Shown here piece after piece: positions 24,305 to 33,008 of a stretch of DNA of 64,000 nucleotides. Location of the stretch: positions 7,062,501-7,126,500 of the forward strand of contig NZ_CP029194.1 of assembly GCF_008642375.1 (NCBI RefSeq), in the 5' to 3' direction. This DNA is from Streptomyces venezuelae. Its GTDB lineage: Bacteria; Actinomycetota; Actinomycetes; Streptomycetales; Streptomycetaceae. The translations under genes were made by a program, and so were the position numbers. The notes under the pieces are model-generated. The model worked only from the letters and a program-made list of their open reading frames with translations. It was not told the origin of the DNA and made no database searches. The stretch's first letter is position 1, and every line of letters starts with the position of its first letter.

Positions 24305-26500
24305 TCAGGCCTGTTCGCGGATCTTGTCCGCGAGATGCGGAGGCATCGGCTCGTGCCGGGCGTAGACGCGGTCGAAGCGGCCCGTGCCGTGCGAGACGGA
24401 GCGCAGGTCGATCGCGTACCGGCTGATCTCCATCTCCGGCACCTCCGCCCTGACCAGGGTCCGTCCCGGCCCCGCCTGCTCGGTGCCGACGACCCGGCCG
24501 CGCCGCCCCGACAGATCGCTCATGACCGGGCCGACGTACTCGTCGGGGACGAGGACCTGGACCTCGGCCACCGGCTCCAGGAGATGGACGGGGACGTCGG
24601 CGGCCGCCTCGCGCAGCGCCAGTGCCCCGGCCGTCTGGAAGGCGGCGTCGGAGGAGTCGACCGAGTGCGCCTTGCCGTCCTTGAGGGTGATCCGGACGTC
24701 GACGAGCGGGTGGCCGGCGGCGACGCCCCGGGCGGCCTGCGCCCGCACCCCCTTCTCGACGGAGGCGATGAACTGGCGGGGGACCGAGCCGCCGACCACC
24801 TTGTCGACGAACTCGACGCCGCTGCCCGCCGGCAGCGGCTCGACGTCGATCTCGCAGATCGCGAACTGGCCGTGGCCGCCGGACTGCTTGACGTGCCGGC
24901 CCCGGCCGGCCGAGGCGCTGCCGAAGGTCTCGCGCAGCGACACCTTGTACGGCACGGCGTCGACCTGGACCCCGTACCGCCCACGGAGCCGTTCGAGGAC
25001 GACGTCCTGGTGGGCCTCGCCCAGGCACCACAGCACCACCTGACGGGTGTCCTGGTTCTGTTCGAGGCGCATGGTCGGGTCCTCGGCGACCAGTCGGGCG
25101 AGGCCCTGCGAGAGCCGGTCCTCGTCGGCCTTGCTGTGCGCCTCGACGGCGAGCGGCAGCAGTGGCTCCGGCATGCTCCACGGCTCCATGAGGAGCGGTT
25201 CGGCCTTCGCGGAGATCGTGTCGCCGGTCTCGGCGCGGCCGAGCCGGGCCACACAGGCGAGGTCCCCGGCGACACAGTGCGCCATGGGCCGCTGCTGCTT
25301 GCCGAAGGGCGAGGTGAGGCCGCCGATCCGCTCGTCGACGTCGTGGTCCTCGTGGCCCCGGTCGGCCAGGCCGTGGCCGGAGACGTGCACGGTCTCGTCG
25401 GGGCGCAGGGTCCCGGAGAAGACCCGTACCAGGGAGATCCGGCCGACATAGGGGTCGGCGGCGGTCTTCACGACCTCCGCGACCAGGGGGCCGTCGGGGT
25501 CGCAGGTGGCCGGCGGCCTGGGCTGCCCGTCGGGCGTGGTGACGGCGGGCGGCTCGTGCTCCAGGGGAGAGGGGAAGCCGCGCGTGATCAGTTCGAGGAG
25601 CTCGATCGTGCCGAGGCCCTGCGTCCCGCCGTCGGCGGCGGGGGCGGCCGCGAGGACCGGATGGAAGCTGCCCCGGGCGACGGCCTTCTCCAGGTCGTCG
25701 ACGAGCGTCTTCACGTCGATCTCCTCGCCGCCGAGGTAGCGGTCCATGAGGGTCTCGTCCTCGCTCTCGGCGATGATCCCCTCGATGAGCCGGGAACGGG
25801 CCTCCGCGATCAGCTCCCGCTGGCCCTCGTCGGGCTCCTCCTCGCGCCGCACGCCCGTCGAGTAGTCGAGGATCCGCTCCGAGAGCAGACCGACGAGGCC
25901 CGTGGCGGGGGCGTGCCCGTCGGCGCCCTCGGTGCCGCGCACCGGCAGATAGAGGGGGAGGACGGCGTCCGGGTCGTCGTGCCCGAAGAGGTCGGCGCAG
26001 ACCGCGGTGAGCTCGGTGAAGTCGGTGCGGGCGGTGTCGAGGTGGGTGACGACGATGGCCCGGGGCATGCCGACGGCGGCGCACTCCTCCCAGACCATCC
26101 GGGCGGATGCGGCGACCGCATCGGCCTCCTGCGCGGCCGAGACGACGAAGAGGGCCGCGTCCGCCGCCCGCAGACCGGCCCTCAGCTCCCCGACGAAGTC
26201 GGCGTACCCGGGGGTGTCGAGGAGATTGATCTTGAATCCGTCCCAGCCGACCGGGACGAGGGAGAGCTGTACGGAGCGCTGCTGGCGGTGCTCGATCTCG
26301 TCGTAGTCGGAGACCGTCCCGCCGTCCTCGACGCGCCCTGCCCGGTTGACCGCCCCGGTGGCCTGGGCGAGTGCCTCGACGAGGGTCGTCTTGCCGGATC
26401 CGCTGTGGCCGACCAGCACCACGTTCCGTACGGACGCGGGCCGGTCGGCCGTCAAAGCCCTGCCGGCGGCTCCGGTGGCCGTGTTCGCCTTGTCACCCAT
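24305..26500 (-). CDS. EF-G-like translational GTPase (EF-G2)
   Basis: A 731-residue paralogue of elongation factor G. Its G domain has G1 GHSGSGKTT and G3 DTPGYADF. The G4 motif, normally NKxD, reads THLD, which should weaken guanine recognition. Domains II to V follow, ending with an EF-G C-terminal region (VPEMEISRYAIDLRSVSHGTGRF). It is not the main fusA, which lies in the str operon in this genus. ATG 26500 has GGGAGGA about 8 bases upstream. The long open frame before it is a shadow. It diverges from the phosphoinositide operon. Role unknown; ribosome rescue or stress binding is possible. Confidence 0.88.
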   Translation of the reverse strand: MGDKANTATGAAGRALTADRPASVRNVVLVGHSGSGKTTLVEALAQATGAVNRAGRVEDGGTVSDYDEIEHRQQRSVQLSLVPVGWDGFKINLLDTPGYADFVGELRAGLRAADAALFVVSAAQEADAVAASARMVWEECAAVGMPRAIVVTHLDTARTDFTELTAVCADLFGHDDPDAVLPLYLPVRGTEGADGHAPATGLVGLLSERILDYSTGVRREEEPDEGQRELIAEARSRLIEGIIAESEDETLMDRYLGGEEIDVKTLVDDLEKAVARGSFHPVLAAAPAADGGTQGLGTIELLELITRGFPSPLEHEPPAVTTPDGQPRPPATCDPDGPLVAEVVKTAADPYVGRISLVRVFSGTLRPDETVHVSGHGLADRGHEDHDVDERIGGLTSPFGKQQRPMAHCVAGDLACVARLGRAETGDTISAKAEPLLMEPWSMPEPLLPLAVEAHSKADEDRLSQGLARLVAEDPTMRLEQNQDTRQVVLWCLGEAHQDVVLERLRGRYGVQVDAVPYKVSLRETFGSASAGRGRHVKQSGGHGQFAICEIDVEPLPAGSGVEFVDKVVGGSVPRQFIASVEKGVRAQAARGVAAGHPLVDVRITLKDGKAHSVDSSDAAFQTAGALALREAAADVPVHLLEPVAEVQVLVPDEYVGPVMSDLSGRRGRVVGTEQAGPGRTLVRAEVPEMEISRYAIDLRSVSHGTGRFDRVYARHEPMPPHLADKIREQA

Positions 26501-26710
26501 GATGTGTTCCTCCCGACTGCTCGCACTGTGCGGCGGGACGCGGGCGCGGGGGAGTGGCGTGTCGCGGTGCGGCTCCTGCGGGTGCCCGCGGTGGTCCTTC
26601 GAGCTTTGCACCGGCTTCCGGGCGCGTCCATACGTCGTACACGGACCGGCCTCCTGGAGGGCGGCGACGCGACGGGAACGGGTGCCCGCCACGTCGGCGC
26701 CGCGCGCGTG

Positions 26711-26716
26711 GCTACG
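26711..26716 (+). promoter_or_regulatory. Possible -10 of the phosphatidylinositol-mannoside operon
   Basis: TACGAT stands about 55 bases before the start of the first gene, which itself has GGGAAGG as ribosome-binding site. No good -35 was found. Confidence 0.35.
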
Positions 26717-26771
26717 ATGGGTGAGCCGGTGGTCATAGGGGCCGCGCGGCCCACCGAACCTCGGGAAGGCC

Positions 26772-27431
26772 ATGCTGAACAAGTACGCGCGTGCCTTTTT
26801 CACGCGTGTCCTCACTCCGTTCGCCGCGTTTCTGCTCCGCCGGGGCGTCACTCCGGACGCGGTCACGCTCATCGGCACTGCGGGAGTGATGGCCGGTGCG
26901 CTGGTCTTCTTCCCCCGGGGAGAATTCTTCTGGGGCACGATCGTCATCACCCTCTTCGTCTTCTCCGACCTCGTCGACGGCAACATGGCCCGGCAGGCGG
27001 GGATCTCCAGCCGCTGGGGGGCGTTCCTCGACTCGACGCTCGACCGGGTCGCGGACGGCGCGATCTTCGGCGGCTTCGCGCTCTGGTACGCGGGCAAGGG
27101 CGATGACAACATGCTGTGCGCCGTCGCCATCTTCTGCCTCGCGAGCGGCCAGGTCGTGTCGTACACCAAGGCCCGTGGCGAATCGATTGGCCTGCCGGTC
27201 GCGGTCAACGGACTGATCGAGCGCGCCGAGCGCCTCGTCATCTCGCTGGTCGCCGCCGGTCTCGCCGGACTCCACGCCTTCGGCGTGCCCGGCGTCCAGG
27301 TGCTGCTCCCGATCGCCCTGTGGATCGTGGCGGTCGGCAGCGCGGTGACCCTGGGGCAGCGCGTGGTGACGGTACGGCGGGAGTCGGCCGAGGCGGACGC
27401 CGCGGCCAGGGGGAGCGAGGCGACCACGTGA
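26772..27431 (+). CDS. pgsA: CDP-alcohol phosphatidyltransferase, probable phosphatidylinositol-phosphate synthase
   Basis: Joins CDP-diacylglycerol to inositol phosphate at the membrane, the first step towards phosphatidylinositol and its mannosides. Its 219 residues span about six helices. The complete family signature D-x2-DG-x2-AR-x8-G-x3-D-x3-D occurs from DLVDGNMAR to FLDSTLDRVAD (about residues 71-100). Assignment to inositol rather than glycerol or serine rests on the following PatA- and PimA-like genes. Its stop overlaps the next start by four bases (GTGA). Confidence 0.9.
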   Translation: MLNKYARAFFTRVLTPFAAFLLRRGVTPDAVTLIGTAGVMAGALVFFPRGEFFWGTIVITLFVFSDLVDGNMARQAGISSRWGAFLDSTLDRVADGAIFGGFALWYAGKGDDNMLCAVAIFCLASGQVVSYTKARGESIGLPVAVNGLIERAERLVISLVAAGLAGLHAFGVPGVQVLLPIALWIVAVGSAVTLGQRVVTVRRESAEADAAARGSEATT

Positions 27432-28372
27432 GCGCGCTGAAGGACAGGCTGACCGACGGGGTGTACGGCCTCGGCTGGTCGACCGTGAAGAAACTGCCGG
27501 AGCCGGTGGCGACCGGCCTCGGCCGTCGGATCGCCGACTTCACCTGGAAGCGGCGCGGCAAGAGCGTCCTGCGGCTGGAGTCCAACCTCGCGCGCGTGGT
27601 GCCGGACGCCACGCCCGAGCGGCTCGCCGAGCTGTCGAAGGCCGGCATGCGCTCGTACATGCGGTACTGGATGGAGTCCTTCCGGCTGCCGACCTGGACC
27701 AAGGAGCGGGTCGAGCGCGACGTCGACATCAAGGACGCCCACTATCTGCTCGACGGGCTCGCCGCCGGGCGCGGCGTCATCCTCGCGCTGCCGCACCTGG
27801 CCAACTGGGACCTGGCCGGCGTGTGGGTGACGCGCGCGCTCGGTGTGCCGTTCACGACGGTCGCGGAGCGGCTGAAGCCGGAGACGCTGTACGACCGCTT
27901 CGTCGCCTACCGCGAGTCCCTCGGCATGGAGGTCCTCCCGCACACCGGGGGTTCCGCCTTCGGGACGCTCGCGCGGCGGCTGCGGGCCGGCGGGCTGGTC
28001 TGTCTCGTCGCCGACCGCGACCTGTCCGCGTCCGGCGTCGAGGTCACGTTCTTCGGCGACACGGCGCGGATGCCGGCGGGACCGGCGATCCTCGCGCAGC
28101 AGACGGGTGCGCTGCTGCTGCCCGTGACGCTCTGGTACGACGACACGGCCGTCATGCGGGGGCGGATCCACCCGCCCGTCGACGTACCCGAGTCGGGTAC
28201 GCGGGCCGACAGGACGTCCCTGATGACGCAGGCCCTCGCCGACGCCTTCGCCACCGGCATCGCGGACCACCCGGAGGACTGGCACATGCTGCAGCGACTG
28301 TGGCTCGCCGACCTGGAGGAACGCCCCGAGGCTCCGCGGAGCCCGGACCGGGAAGGGGAGCGGACCACGTGA
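27428..28372 (+). CDS. patA: Phosphatidylinositol mannoside acyltransferase
   Basis: A 314-residue lysophospholipid-acyltransferase-fold enzyme related to lauroyl/HtrB acyltransferases. The catalytic H-x4-D motif is HLANWD at about residues 123-128. It is expected to transfer an acyl chain from acyl-CoA to the mannose of phosphatidylinositol mannoside on the inner membrane leaflet. The GTG start overlaps the upstream stop, and its own stop overlaps the pimA start, so pgsA-patA-pimA form a tightly coupled operon. Confidence 0.88.
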   Translation: MSALKDRLTDGVYGLGWSTVKKLPEPVATGLGRRIADFTWKRRGKSVLRLESNLARVVPDATPERLAELSKAGMRSYMRYWMESFRLPTWTKERVERDVDIKDAHYLLDGLAAGRGVILALPHLANWDLAGVWVTRALGVPFTTVAERLKPETLYDRFVAYRESLGMEVLPHTGGSAFGTLARRLRAGGLVCLVADRDLSASGVEVTFFGDTARMPAGPAILAQQTGALLLPVTLWYDDTAVMRGRIHPPVDVPESGTRADRTSLMTQALADAFATGIADHPEDWHMLQRLWLADLEERPEAPRSPDREGERTT

Positions 28373-29523
28373 GGATCGGCATCGTCTGCCCGTACTCCTG
28401 GGACGTGCCGGGCGGCGTCCAGTTCCACATCCGCGACCTCGCCGAGCACCTCATCCGGCTCGGGCACGAGGTCTCCGTCCTCGCCCCCGCCGACGAGGAC
28501 ACACCGCTCCCGCAGTACGTGGTCTCGGCCGGCCGTGCCGTGCCCGTCCCGTACAACGGCTCGGTGGCCCGGCTCAACTTCGGCTTCCTCTCCGCCGCGC
28601 GGGTACGCCGCTGGCTGCACGACGGCACCTTCGACGTCGTCCACATCCACGAGCCGACCTCGCCCTCCCTGGGCCTGCTCACCTGCTGGGCGGCGCAGGG
28701 GCCGATCGTGGCCACCTTCCACACCTCGAACCCCCGCTCGCGCGCCATGATCGCCGCGTACCCGATCCTCCAGCCCGCCCTGGAGAAGATCAGCGCCCGC
28801 ATCGCGGTGAGCGAGTACGCGCGACGGACCCTCGTCGAGCACCTCGGCGGCGACGCCGTCCTCATCCCCAACGGCGTCGACGTGGACTTCTTCGCCCGCG
28901 CCGAGCCGAAGAAGGAGTGGCAGGGCGAGACGATCGGCTTCATCGGACGGATCGACGAGCCGAGGAAGGGCCTGCCGGTCCTCATGCGCGCCCTGCCCCG
29001 CATCCTCACCGAGCGGCCCGGGGCACGGCTCCTGGTCGCCGGGCGCGGGGACGAGGAGGAGGCGGTGGCCTCGCTGCCGGCCGAGATGCGGTCCCGGGTG
29101 GAGTTCCTCGGCATGGTCAGCGACGAGGACAAGGCGCGGCTGCTGCGCAGTGTCGACGTGTACGTGGCGCCCAACACCGGCGGCGAGAGCTTCGGCATCA
29201 TCCTCGTCGAGGCGATGTCGGCGGGCGCGCCGGTCCTCGCCGCCGACCTCGACGCCTTCGCCCAGGTCCTCGACCAGGGCGGAGCGGGCGAGCTCTTCGC
29301 CAACGAGGACGCGGACGCGCTCGCGGACGCGGCGATCCGGCTCCTGGGCGACGAGACGCGCCGTGCGGAACTGAGCGCCAGGGGCTCGTCGCACGTCCGG
29401 CGCTTCGACTGGTCGACCGTCGGCGCGGACATCCTCGCGGTCTACGAAACGGTCACGGACGGCGCGGCGGCGGTCGACACGGACGAACGGGTCGGCGGCC
29501 TGAGGGCCCGCCTGGGCCTGTAG
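28369..29523 (+). CDS. pimA: Phosphatidyl-myo-inositol alpha-mannosyltransferase
   Basis: A GT4-family glycosyltransferase adding the first mannose from GDP-mannose to phosphatidylinositol. It has 384 residues. The N-terminal domain begins MRIGIVCPYSWDVPGGVQ, with the glycine-rich acceptor loop and HIHEPTSPS. The C-terminal nucleotide-sugar domain has FIGRIDEPRKGLP and the GT4 E-x7-E motif in GESFGIILVEAMSAG. The GTG start overlaps the patA stop by four bases. It ends before a repeat-rich spacer. Confidence 0.93.
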   Translation: MRIGIVCPYSWDVPGGVQFHIRDLAEHLIRLGHEVSVLAPADEDTPLPQYVVSAGRAVPVPYNGSVARLNFGFLSAARVRRWLHDGTFDVVHIHEPTSPSLGLLTCWAAQGPIVATFHTSNPRSRAMIAAYPILQPALEKISARIAVSEYARRTLVEHLGGDAVLIPNGVDVDFFARAEPKKEWQGETIGFIGRIDEPRKGLPVLMRALPRILTERPGARLLVAGRGDEEEAVASLPAEMRSRVEFLGMVSDEDKARLLRSVDVYVAPNTGGESFGIILVEAMSAGAPVLAADLDAFAQVLDQGGAGELFANEDADALADAAIRLLGDETRRAELSARGSSHVRRFDWSTVGADILAVYETVTDGAAAVDTDERVGGLRARLGL

Positions 29524-29574
29524 GCGCCCCGCGCAGGGCCCCGACCCTCGCCGGCCGGGCCGACCGGCCCTCCG

Positions 29575-29800
29575 CGCGCGGGACCGCGCGTCGCACGGGC
29601 GGTGCCCCTCTGCCCGCGTGGGCCGCGTCCCCGCCGGGCTGTGCCTGCCCGCCCGTGCGGGAGCACACCTGCCTGACGGCGCCCGCCGGCCCGTGCGGGC
29701 GTGCACCTGTGGGGCGGCGCCCACCCGCTGGGCCTTCGCCCGGCCCGCGCGGGACCGCGCGTCGCATGGGGGGGTGCCTCATCCCGCCCCCCGTGTGGGC
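29575..29800. repeat. Repeat-rich intergenic spacer between pimA and the following gene
   Basis: The 383-base gap contains a degenerate near-palindromic core, GCCCGYGYGGG, at 29612-29623, 29651-29662, 29689-29700, 29743-29754 and 29789-29800. A 20-base sequence beginning GCGCGGGACC occurs exactly at 29576-29595 and 29747-29766. The copies at 29651 and 29689 also share downstream ACCTG. No convincing gene or T-run is present. Function is unknown: possible nested hairpins, binding-site array or decayed repeats. Confidence 0.65.
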
Positions 29801-29892
29801 AATCGTCCCGCTGGGGCGACTGGTCACAACGGGTTGGGGCGCCGGGGGACTGCCCAGGCGTCGCGTGGGCAGGGACCTGGCCACCGCCCCGG

Positions 29893-29898
29893 TAGCCT
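29893..29898 (+). promoter_or_regulatory. -10 element of a leaderless gene
   Basis: TAGCCT ends 8 bases before the GTG at 29907. No ribosome-binding site is seen, so a leaderless message is likely. Confidence 0.4.
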
Positions 29899-29906
29899 GT
29901 GCGCCC

Positions 29907-30449
29907 GTGACCGAAACCCTGATCTGGACCGTCGTCGCGCTGATCCTCATCGGCGTCTATCTCAGCTGGACCGCCGGCCGCCTCGACCGCCTCCACTCCC
30001 GTATCGACGCCGCCCGCGCCGCCCTGGACGCCCAGCTCCTGCGCCGGGCCTCGGTCACCCAGGAGCTGGCCACCTCCGGCATCCTCGACCCCGCCGCCTC
30101 GATCGTGCTGTACGAGGCCGCGCACGCCGCCCGGCAGGCCGAGGAGGACCACCGCGAGGTCGCCGAGAGCGAGCTCAGCCAGGCGCTGCGCGCCGTCTTC
30201 GGCGAGCCCGAGCAGGTGGAGCTCGTACGGGAGGCACCCGGCGGCCCGGAGGCCGCGGAGGAGCTGGCCGCGGCCGTCCGCCGGGTGCCGATGGCACGCC
30301 GCTTCCACAACGACGCCGTACGGGCCGCCCGCGCCCTGCGCCGCCACCGCAAGGTCCGCTGGTTCCGCCTCGCAGGCCACGCGCCCTTCCCGCTGGCCTT
30401 CGAAATGGACGACGAGCCGCCTGTGGCCCTTGCCGATCGGCCCGCCTGA
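29907..30449 (+). CDS. LemA-like single-pass membrane protein
   Basis: A 180-residue protein. One N-terminal membrane helix (LIWTVVALILIGVYLSW, about 4-20) is followed by a mostly helical cytoplasmic or extracytoplasmic domain with LDRLHSRIDAARAALDAQLLRRASV, the pattern of LemA proteins. The basic RRVPMARRFHNDAVRAARALRRHR matches the LemA ARRxYN region. Function of the family is unclear. In mycobacteria I recall a NUDIX gene at the equivalent position. The start GTG is immediately downstream of a -10 hexamer. Confidence 0.75.
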   Translation: MTETLIWTVVALILIGVYLSWTAGRLDRLHSRIDAARAALDAQLLRRASVTQELATSGILDPAASIVLYEAAHAARQAEEDHREVAESELSQALRAVFGEPEQVELVREAPGGPEAAEELAAAVRRVPMARRFHNDAVRAARALRRHRKVRWFRLAGHAPFPLAFEMDDEPPVALADRPA

Positions 30450-30564
30450 ACCCTCGTCACCTGCGAAAACGATCCACCGGGTCCACATTGGCCCTTGATG
30501 TGGCCCCCCTGTGGCCTGTTTCCTCGTCTTGTCGTCAACCCCCGTTGTCACGAGTGAGGTATCC

Positions 30565-31479
30565 GTGTCCACCACGCCTTCCACCACCTTCCAGTCCCCC
30601 GAGACCGGCACCGCCCGCGTCAAGCGCGGCATGGCCGAGCAGCTCAAGGGCGGCGTGATCATGGACGTGGTCAACGCCGAGCAGGCGAAGATCGCCGAGG
30701 ACGCCGGCGCCGTGGCCGTCATGGCCCTGGAGCGGGTCCCCGCGGACATCCGCAAGGACGGCGGCGTGGCCCGCATGTCCGACCCGAACATGATCGAAGA
30801 GATCATCGGCGCGGTCTCCATCCCGGTCATGGCCAAGTCCCGCATCGGTCACTTCGTCGAGGCCCAGGTCCTGCAGTCCCTCGGTGTCGACTACATCGAC
30901 GAGTCCGAGGTCCTGACCCCGGCCGACGAGGTCAACCACTCCGACAAGTGGGCCTTCACGACCCCCTTCGTCTGTGGTGCCACCAACCTGGGCGAGGCCC
31001 TGCGTCGCATCGCCGAGGGCGCGGCCATGATCCGCTCCAAGGGCGAGGCCGGCACCGGCAACGTCGTCGAGGCCGTCCGCCACCTGCGCCAGATCAAGAA
31101 CGAGATCGCCAAGCTGCGCGGCTTCGACAACAACGAGCTCTTCGCCGCCGCCAAGGAGCTGCGCGCCCCGTACGAGCTCGTCAAGGAGGTCGCCGAGCTC
31201 GGCAAGCTGCCGGTCGTGCTGTTCTCCGCCGGTGGTGTCGCCACCCCCGCCGACGCCGCGCTCATGCGCCAGCTCGGCGCCGAGGGCGTCTTCGTCGGCT
31301 CCGGCATCTTCAAGTCCGGCGACCCGGCCAAGCGCGCCGCCGCGATCGTGAAGGCCACCACCTTCTTCGACGACCCGAAGGTCATCGCGGACGCCTCCCG
31401 CAACCTGGGCGAGGCCATGGTCGGCATCAACTGCGACACGCTCCCCGAGTCCGAGCGCTACGCCAACCGGGGCTGGTAA
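30565..31479 (+). CDS. pdxS: Pyridoxal 5'-phosphate synthase, synthase subunit
   Basis: Condenses ribose 5-phosphate, glyceraldehyde 3-phosphate and ammonia into PLP. It has 304 residues in one (beta/alpha)8 barrel. MDVVNAEQAKIAEDAGAVA, the substrate lysine in IPVMAKSRIGH, and RSKGEAGTGN (phosphate binding) are all present. GTG 30565 fits the family length and has GAGG about 7 bases upstream; an earlier in-frame ATG adds unlike residues. The glutaminase partner pdxT follows 6 bases later, and the two proteins form a 24-mer complex. Confidence 0.95.
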   Translation: MSTTPSTTFQSPETGTARVKRGMAEQLKGGVIMDVVNAEQAKIAEDAGAVAVMALERVPADIRKDGGVARMSDPNMIEEIIGAVSIPVMAKSRIGHFVEAQVLQSLGVDYIDESEVLTPADEVNHSDKWAFTTPFVCGATNLGEALRRIAEGAAMIRSKGEAGTGNVVEAVRHLRQIKNEIAKLRGFDNNELFAAAKELRAPYELVKEVAELGKLPVVLFSAGGVATPADAALMRQLGAEGVFVGSGIFKSGDPAKRAAAIVKATTFFDDPKVIADASRNLGEAMVGINCDTLPESERYANRGW

Positions 31480-31485
31480 GCACCG

Positions 31486-32076
31486 ATGAGCACCCCCGTG
31501 ATTGGTGTCCTGGCCCTCCAGGGCGACGTACGGGAGCACCTGATCGCCCTGGCCTCGGCTGACGCCGTGGCCAGGCCGGTCCGGCGCCCCGAGGAGCTCG
31601 CCGAGGTCGACGGCCTGGTCATCCCCGGTGGTGAGTCCACCACCATCTCCAAGCTGGCCGTGCTCTTCGGCCTCATGGAGCCGCTCCGTGAGCGCATCGC
31701 CGCGGGCATGCCGGTCTACGGCACCTGCGCCGGCCTGATCATGCTCGCCGACAAGATCCTCGACCCGCGTTCGGGCCAGGAGACCTTCGGCGGCATCGAC
31801 ATGATCGTCCGCCGCAACGCCTTCGGGCGGCAGAACGAGTCCTTCGAGGCCGGTGTCGCCGTCACGGGGATCGAGGACGGGCCCGTCGAGGGTGTCTTCA
31901 TCCGCGCCCCGTGGGTCGAGTCCGTCGGTGCCACGGTCGAGGTCCTCGCCGAGCACGGCGGTCACATCGTGGCCGTACGGCAGGGGAACGCCCTGGCGAC
32001 CTCGTTCCACCCCGAGCTCACGGGGGACCACCGCATCCACGGCCTGTTCGTCGACATGGTGCGCGCCGCGAGCTGA
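31486..32076 (+). CDS. pdxT: Pyridoxal 5'-phosphate synthase, glutaminase subunit
   Basis: A 196-residue class I glutamine amidotransferase supplying ammonia to PdxS. The nucleophile cysteine is in YGTCAGLI, the oxyanion strand is PGGESTTIS, and the catalytic His-Glu pair is in SFHPELTGD. The gene starts 6 bases after the pdxS stop, giving balanced expression of the two subunits. Confidence 0.95.
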   Translation: MSTPVIGVLALQGDVREHLIALASADAVARPVRRPEELAEVDGLVIPGGESTTISKLAVLFGLMEPLRERIAAGMPVYGTCAGLIMLADKILDPRSGQETFGGIDMIVRRNAFGRQNESFEAGVAVTGIEDGPVEGVFIRAPWVESVGATVEVLAEHGGHIVAVRQGNALATSFHPELTGDHRIHGLFVDMVRAAS

Positions 32077-32138
32077 TCCGATCCCGGTAGGATCTCTCGG
32101 GTTCGTTCAGTAAAGGGTTACGCGAAGGAGACAGGCAG

Positions 32139-32891
32139 ATGTCCGGCCACTCTAAATGGGCTACGACGAAGCACAAGAAGGCCGTGATCGACGCCAAGCG
32201 CGGCAAGCTCTTCGCGAAGCTGATCAAGAACATCGAGGTCGCGGCCCGCACCGGCGGTGCCGACCCGGACGGCAACCCGACGCTCTACGACGCCATCCAG
32301 AAGGCGAAGAAGAGCTCGGTCCCGAACAAGAACATCGACTCCGCGGTGAAGCGCGGCGGCGGCCTCGAGGCCGGCGGCGTCGACTACGCCACGATCATGT
32401 ACGAGGGTTACGGCCCGAACGGTGTCGCGGTGCTCATCGAGTGCCTCACCGACAACCGCAACCGCGCGGCCTCCGACGTCCGCGTCGCCATGACCCGCAA
32501 CGGCGGCTCCATGGCCGACCCGGGCTCGGTCTCGTACCTGTTCAACCGCAAGGGCGTCGTCGTGCTCCCCAAGGGCGAGCTGTCCGAGGACGACGTCCTG
32601 GAGTCGGTGCTCGAAGCCGGCGCCGAGGAGGTCAACGACCTCGGTGAGTCCTTCGAGATCATCAGCGAGGCCACCGACCTGGTCGCGGTCCGTACCGCTC
32701 TCCAGGCGGCCGGCATCGACTACGACTCGGCCGAGTCCAGCTTCGTCCCGACCATGCAGGTCGAGCTCGACGAGGAGGGCGCGCGCAAGATGTTCAAGCT
32801 GATCGACGCGCTGGAGGACAGCGACGACGTGCAGAACGTCTTCGCCAACTTCGACGTCAGCGACGAGGTCATGGAGAAGGTCGACGCCTGA
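32139..32891 (+). CDS. yebC: YebC/PmpR-family protein
   Basis: A 250-residue member of the universal YebC/TACO1 family. Older work describes it as a DNA-binding regulator; recent work in other bacteria points to a role in translation of difficult sequences. The conserved start is MSGHSKWATTKHKKA, and YEGYGPNGVAVLIECLTDNRNR lies in the middle. It has a good ribosome-binding site (AAGGAGA about 9 bases upstream). A -10-like TAGGAT (32088-32093) precedes it. As in many bacteria it is next to ruvC, but a strong terminator separates them here. Confidence 0.93.
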   Translation: MSGHSKWATTKHKKAVIDAKRGKLFAKLIKNIEVAARTGGADPDGNPTLYDAIQKAKKSSVPNKNIDSAVKRGGGLEAGGVDYATIMYEGYGPNGVAVLIECLTDNRNRAASDVRVAMTRNGGSMADPGSVSYLFNRKGVVVLPKGELSEDDVLESVLEAGAEEVNDLGESFEIISEATDLVAVRTALQAAGIDYDSAESSFVPTMQVELDEEGARKMFKLIDALEDSDDVQNVFANFDVSDEVMEKVDA

Positions 32892-32904
32892 TCAGGGCTC
32901 TTCC

Positions 32905-32944
32905 GCAGCGGGCCGACGGGGACACACCCCCGTCGGCCCGCTGC
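32905..32944 (+). terminator. Strong terminator between yebC and ruvC
   Basis: Seventeen-base arms (GCAGCGGGCCGACGGGG and its complement) pair perfectly around a 6-base loop, starting 14 bases after the yebC stop. Confidence 0.85.
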
Positions 32945-33008
32945 GTTGTCAGTGGCACCCGATAGCCTGCACAAACAGTTGAGCGACAGCGGTCCAGGGA
33001 GGGGCACA

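Noticed and set aside
23972..27106. 1044-codon plus-strand open frame
   Set aside because: Antisense of the EF-G2 gene running into pgsA in the wrong frame; no domain visible.
26501..28285. N-terminal extension of the EF-G2 frame by about 595 codons
   Set aside because: The extension is antisense to pgsA and patA; a strong ribosome-binding site marks ATG 26500 as the start.
29453..29950. 165-codon minus-strand frame over the repeat spacer
   Set aside because: Its apparent peptide repeats follow from the DNA repeats; no ribosome-binding site or family resemblance.
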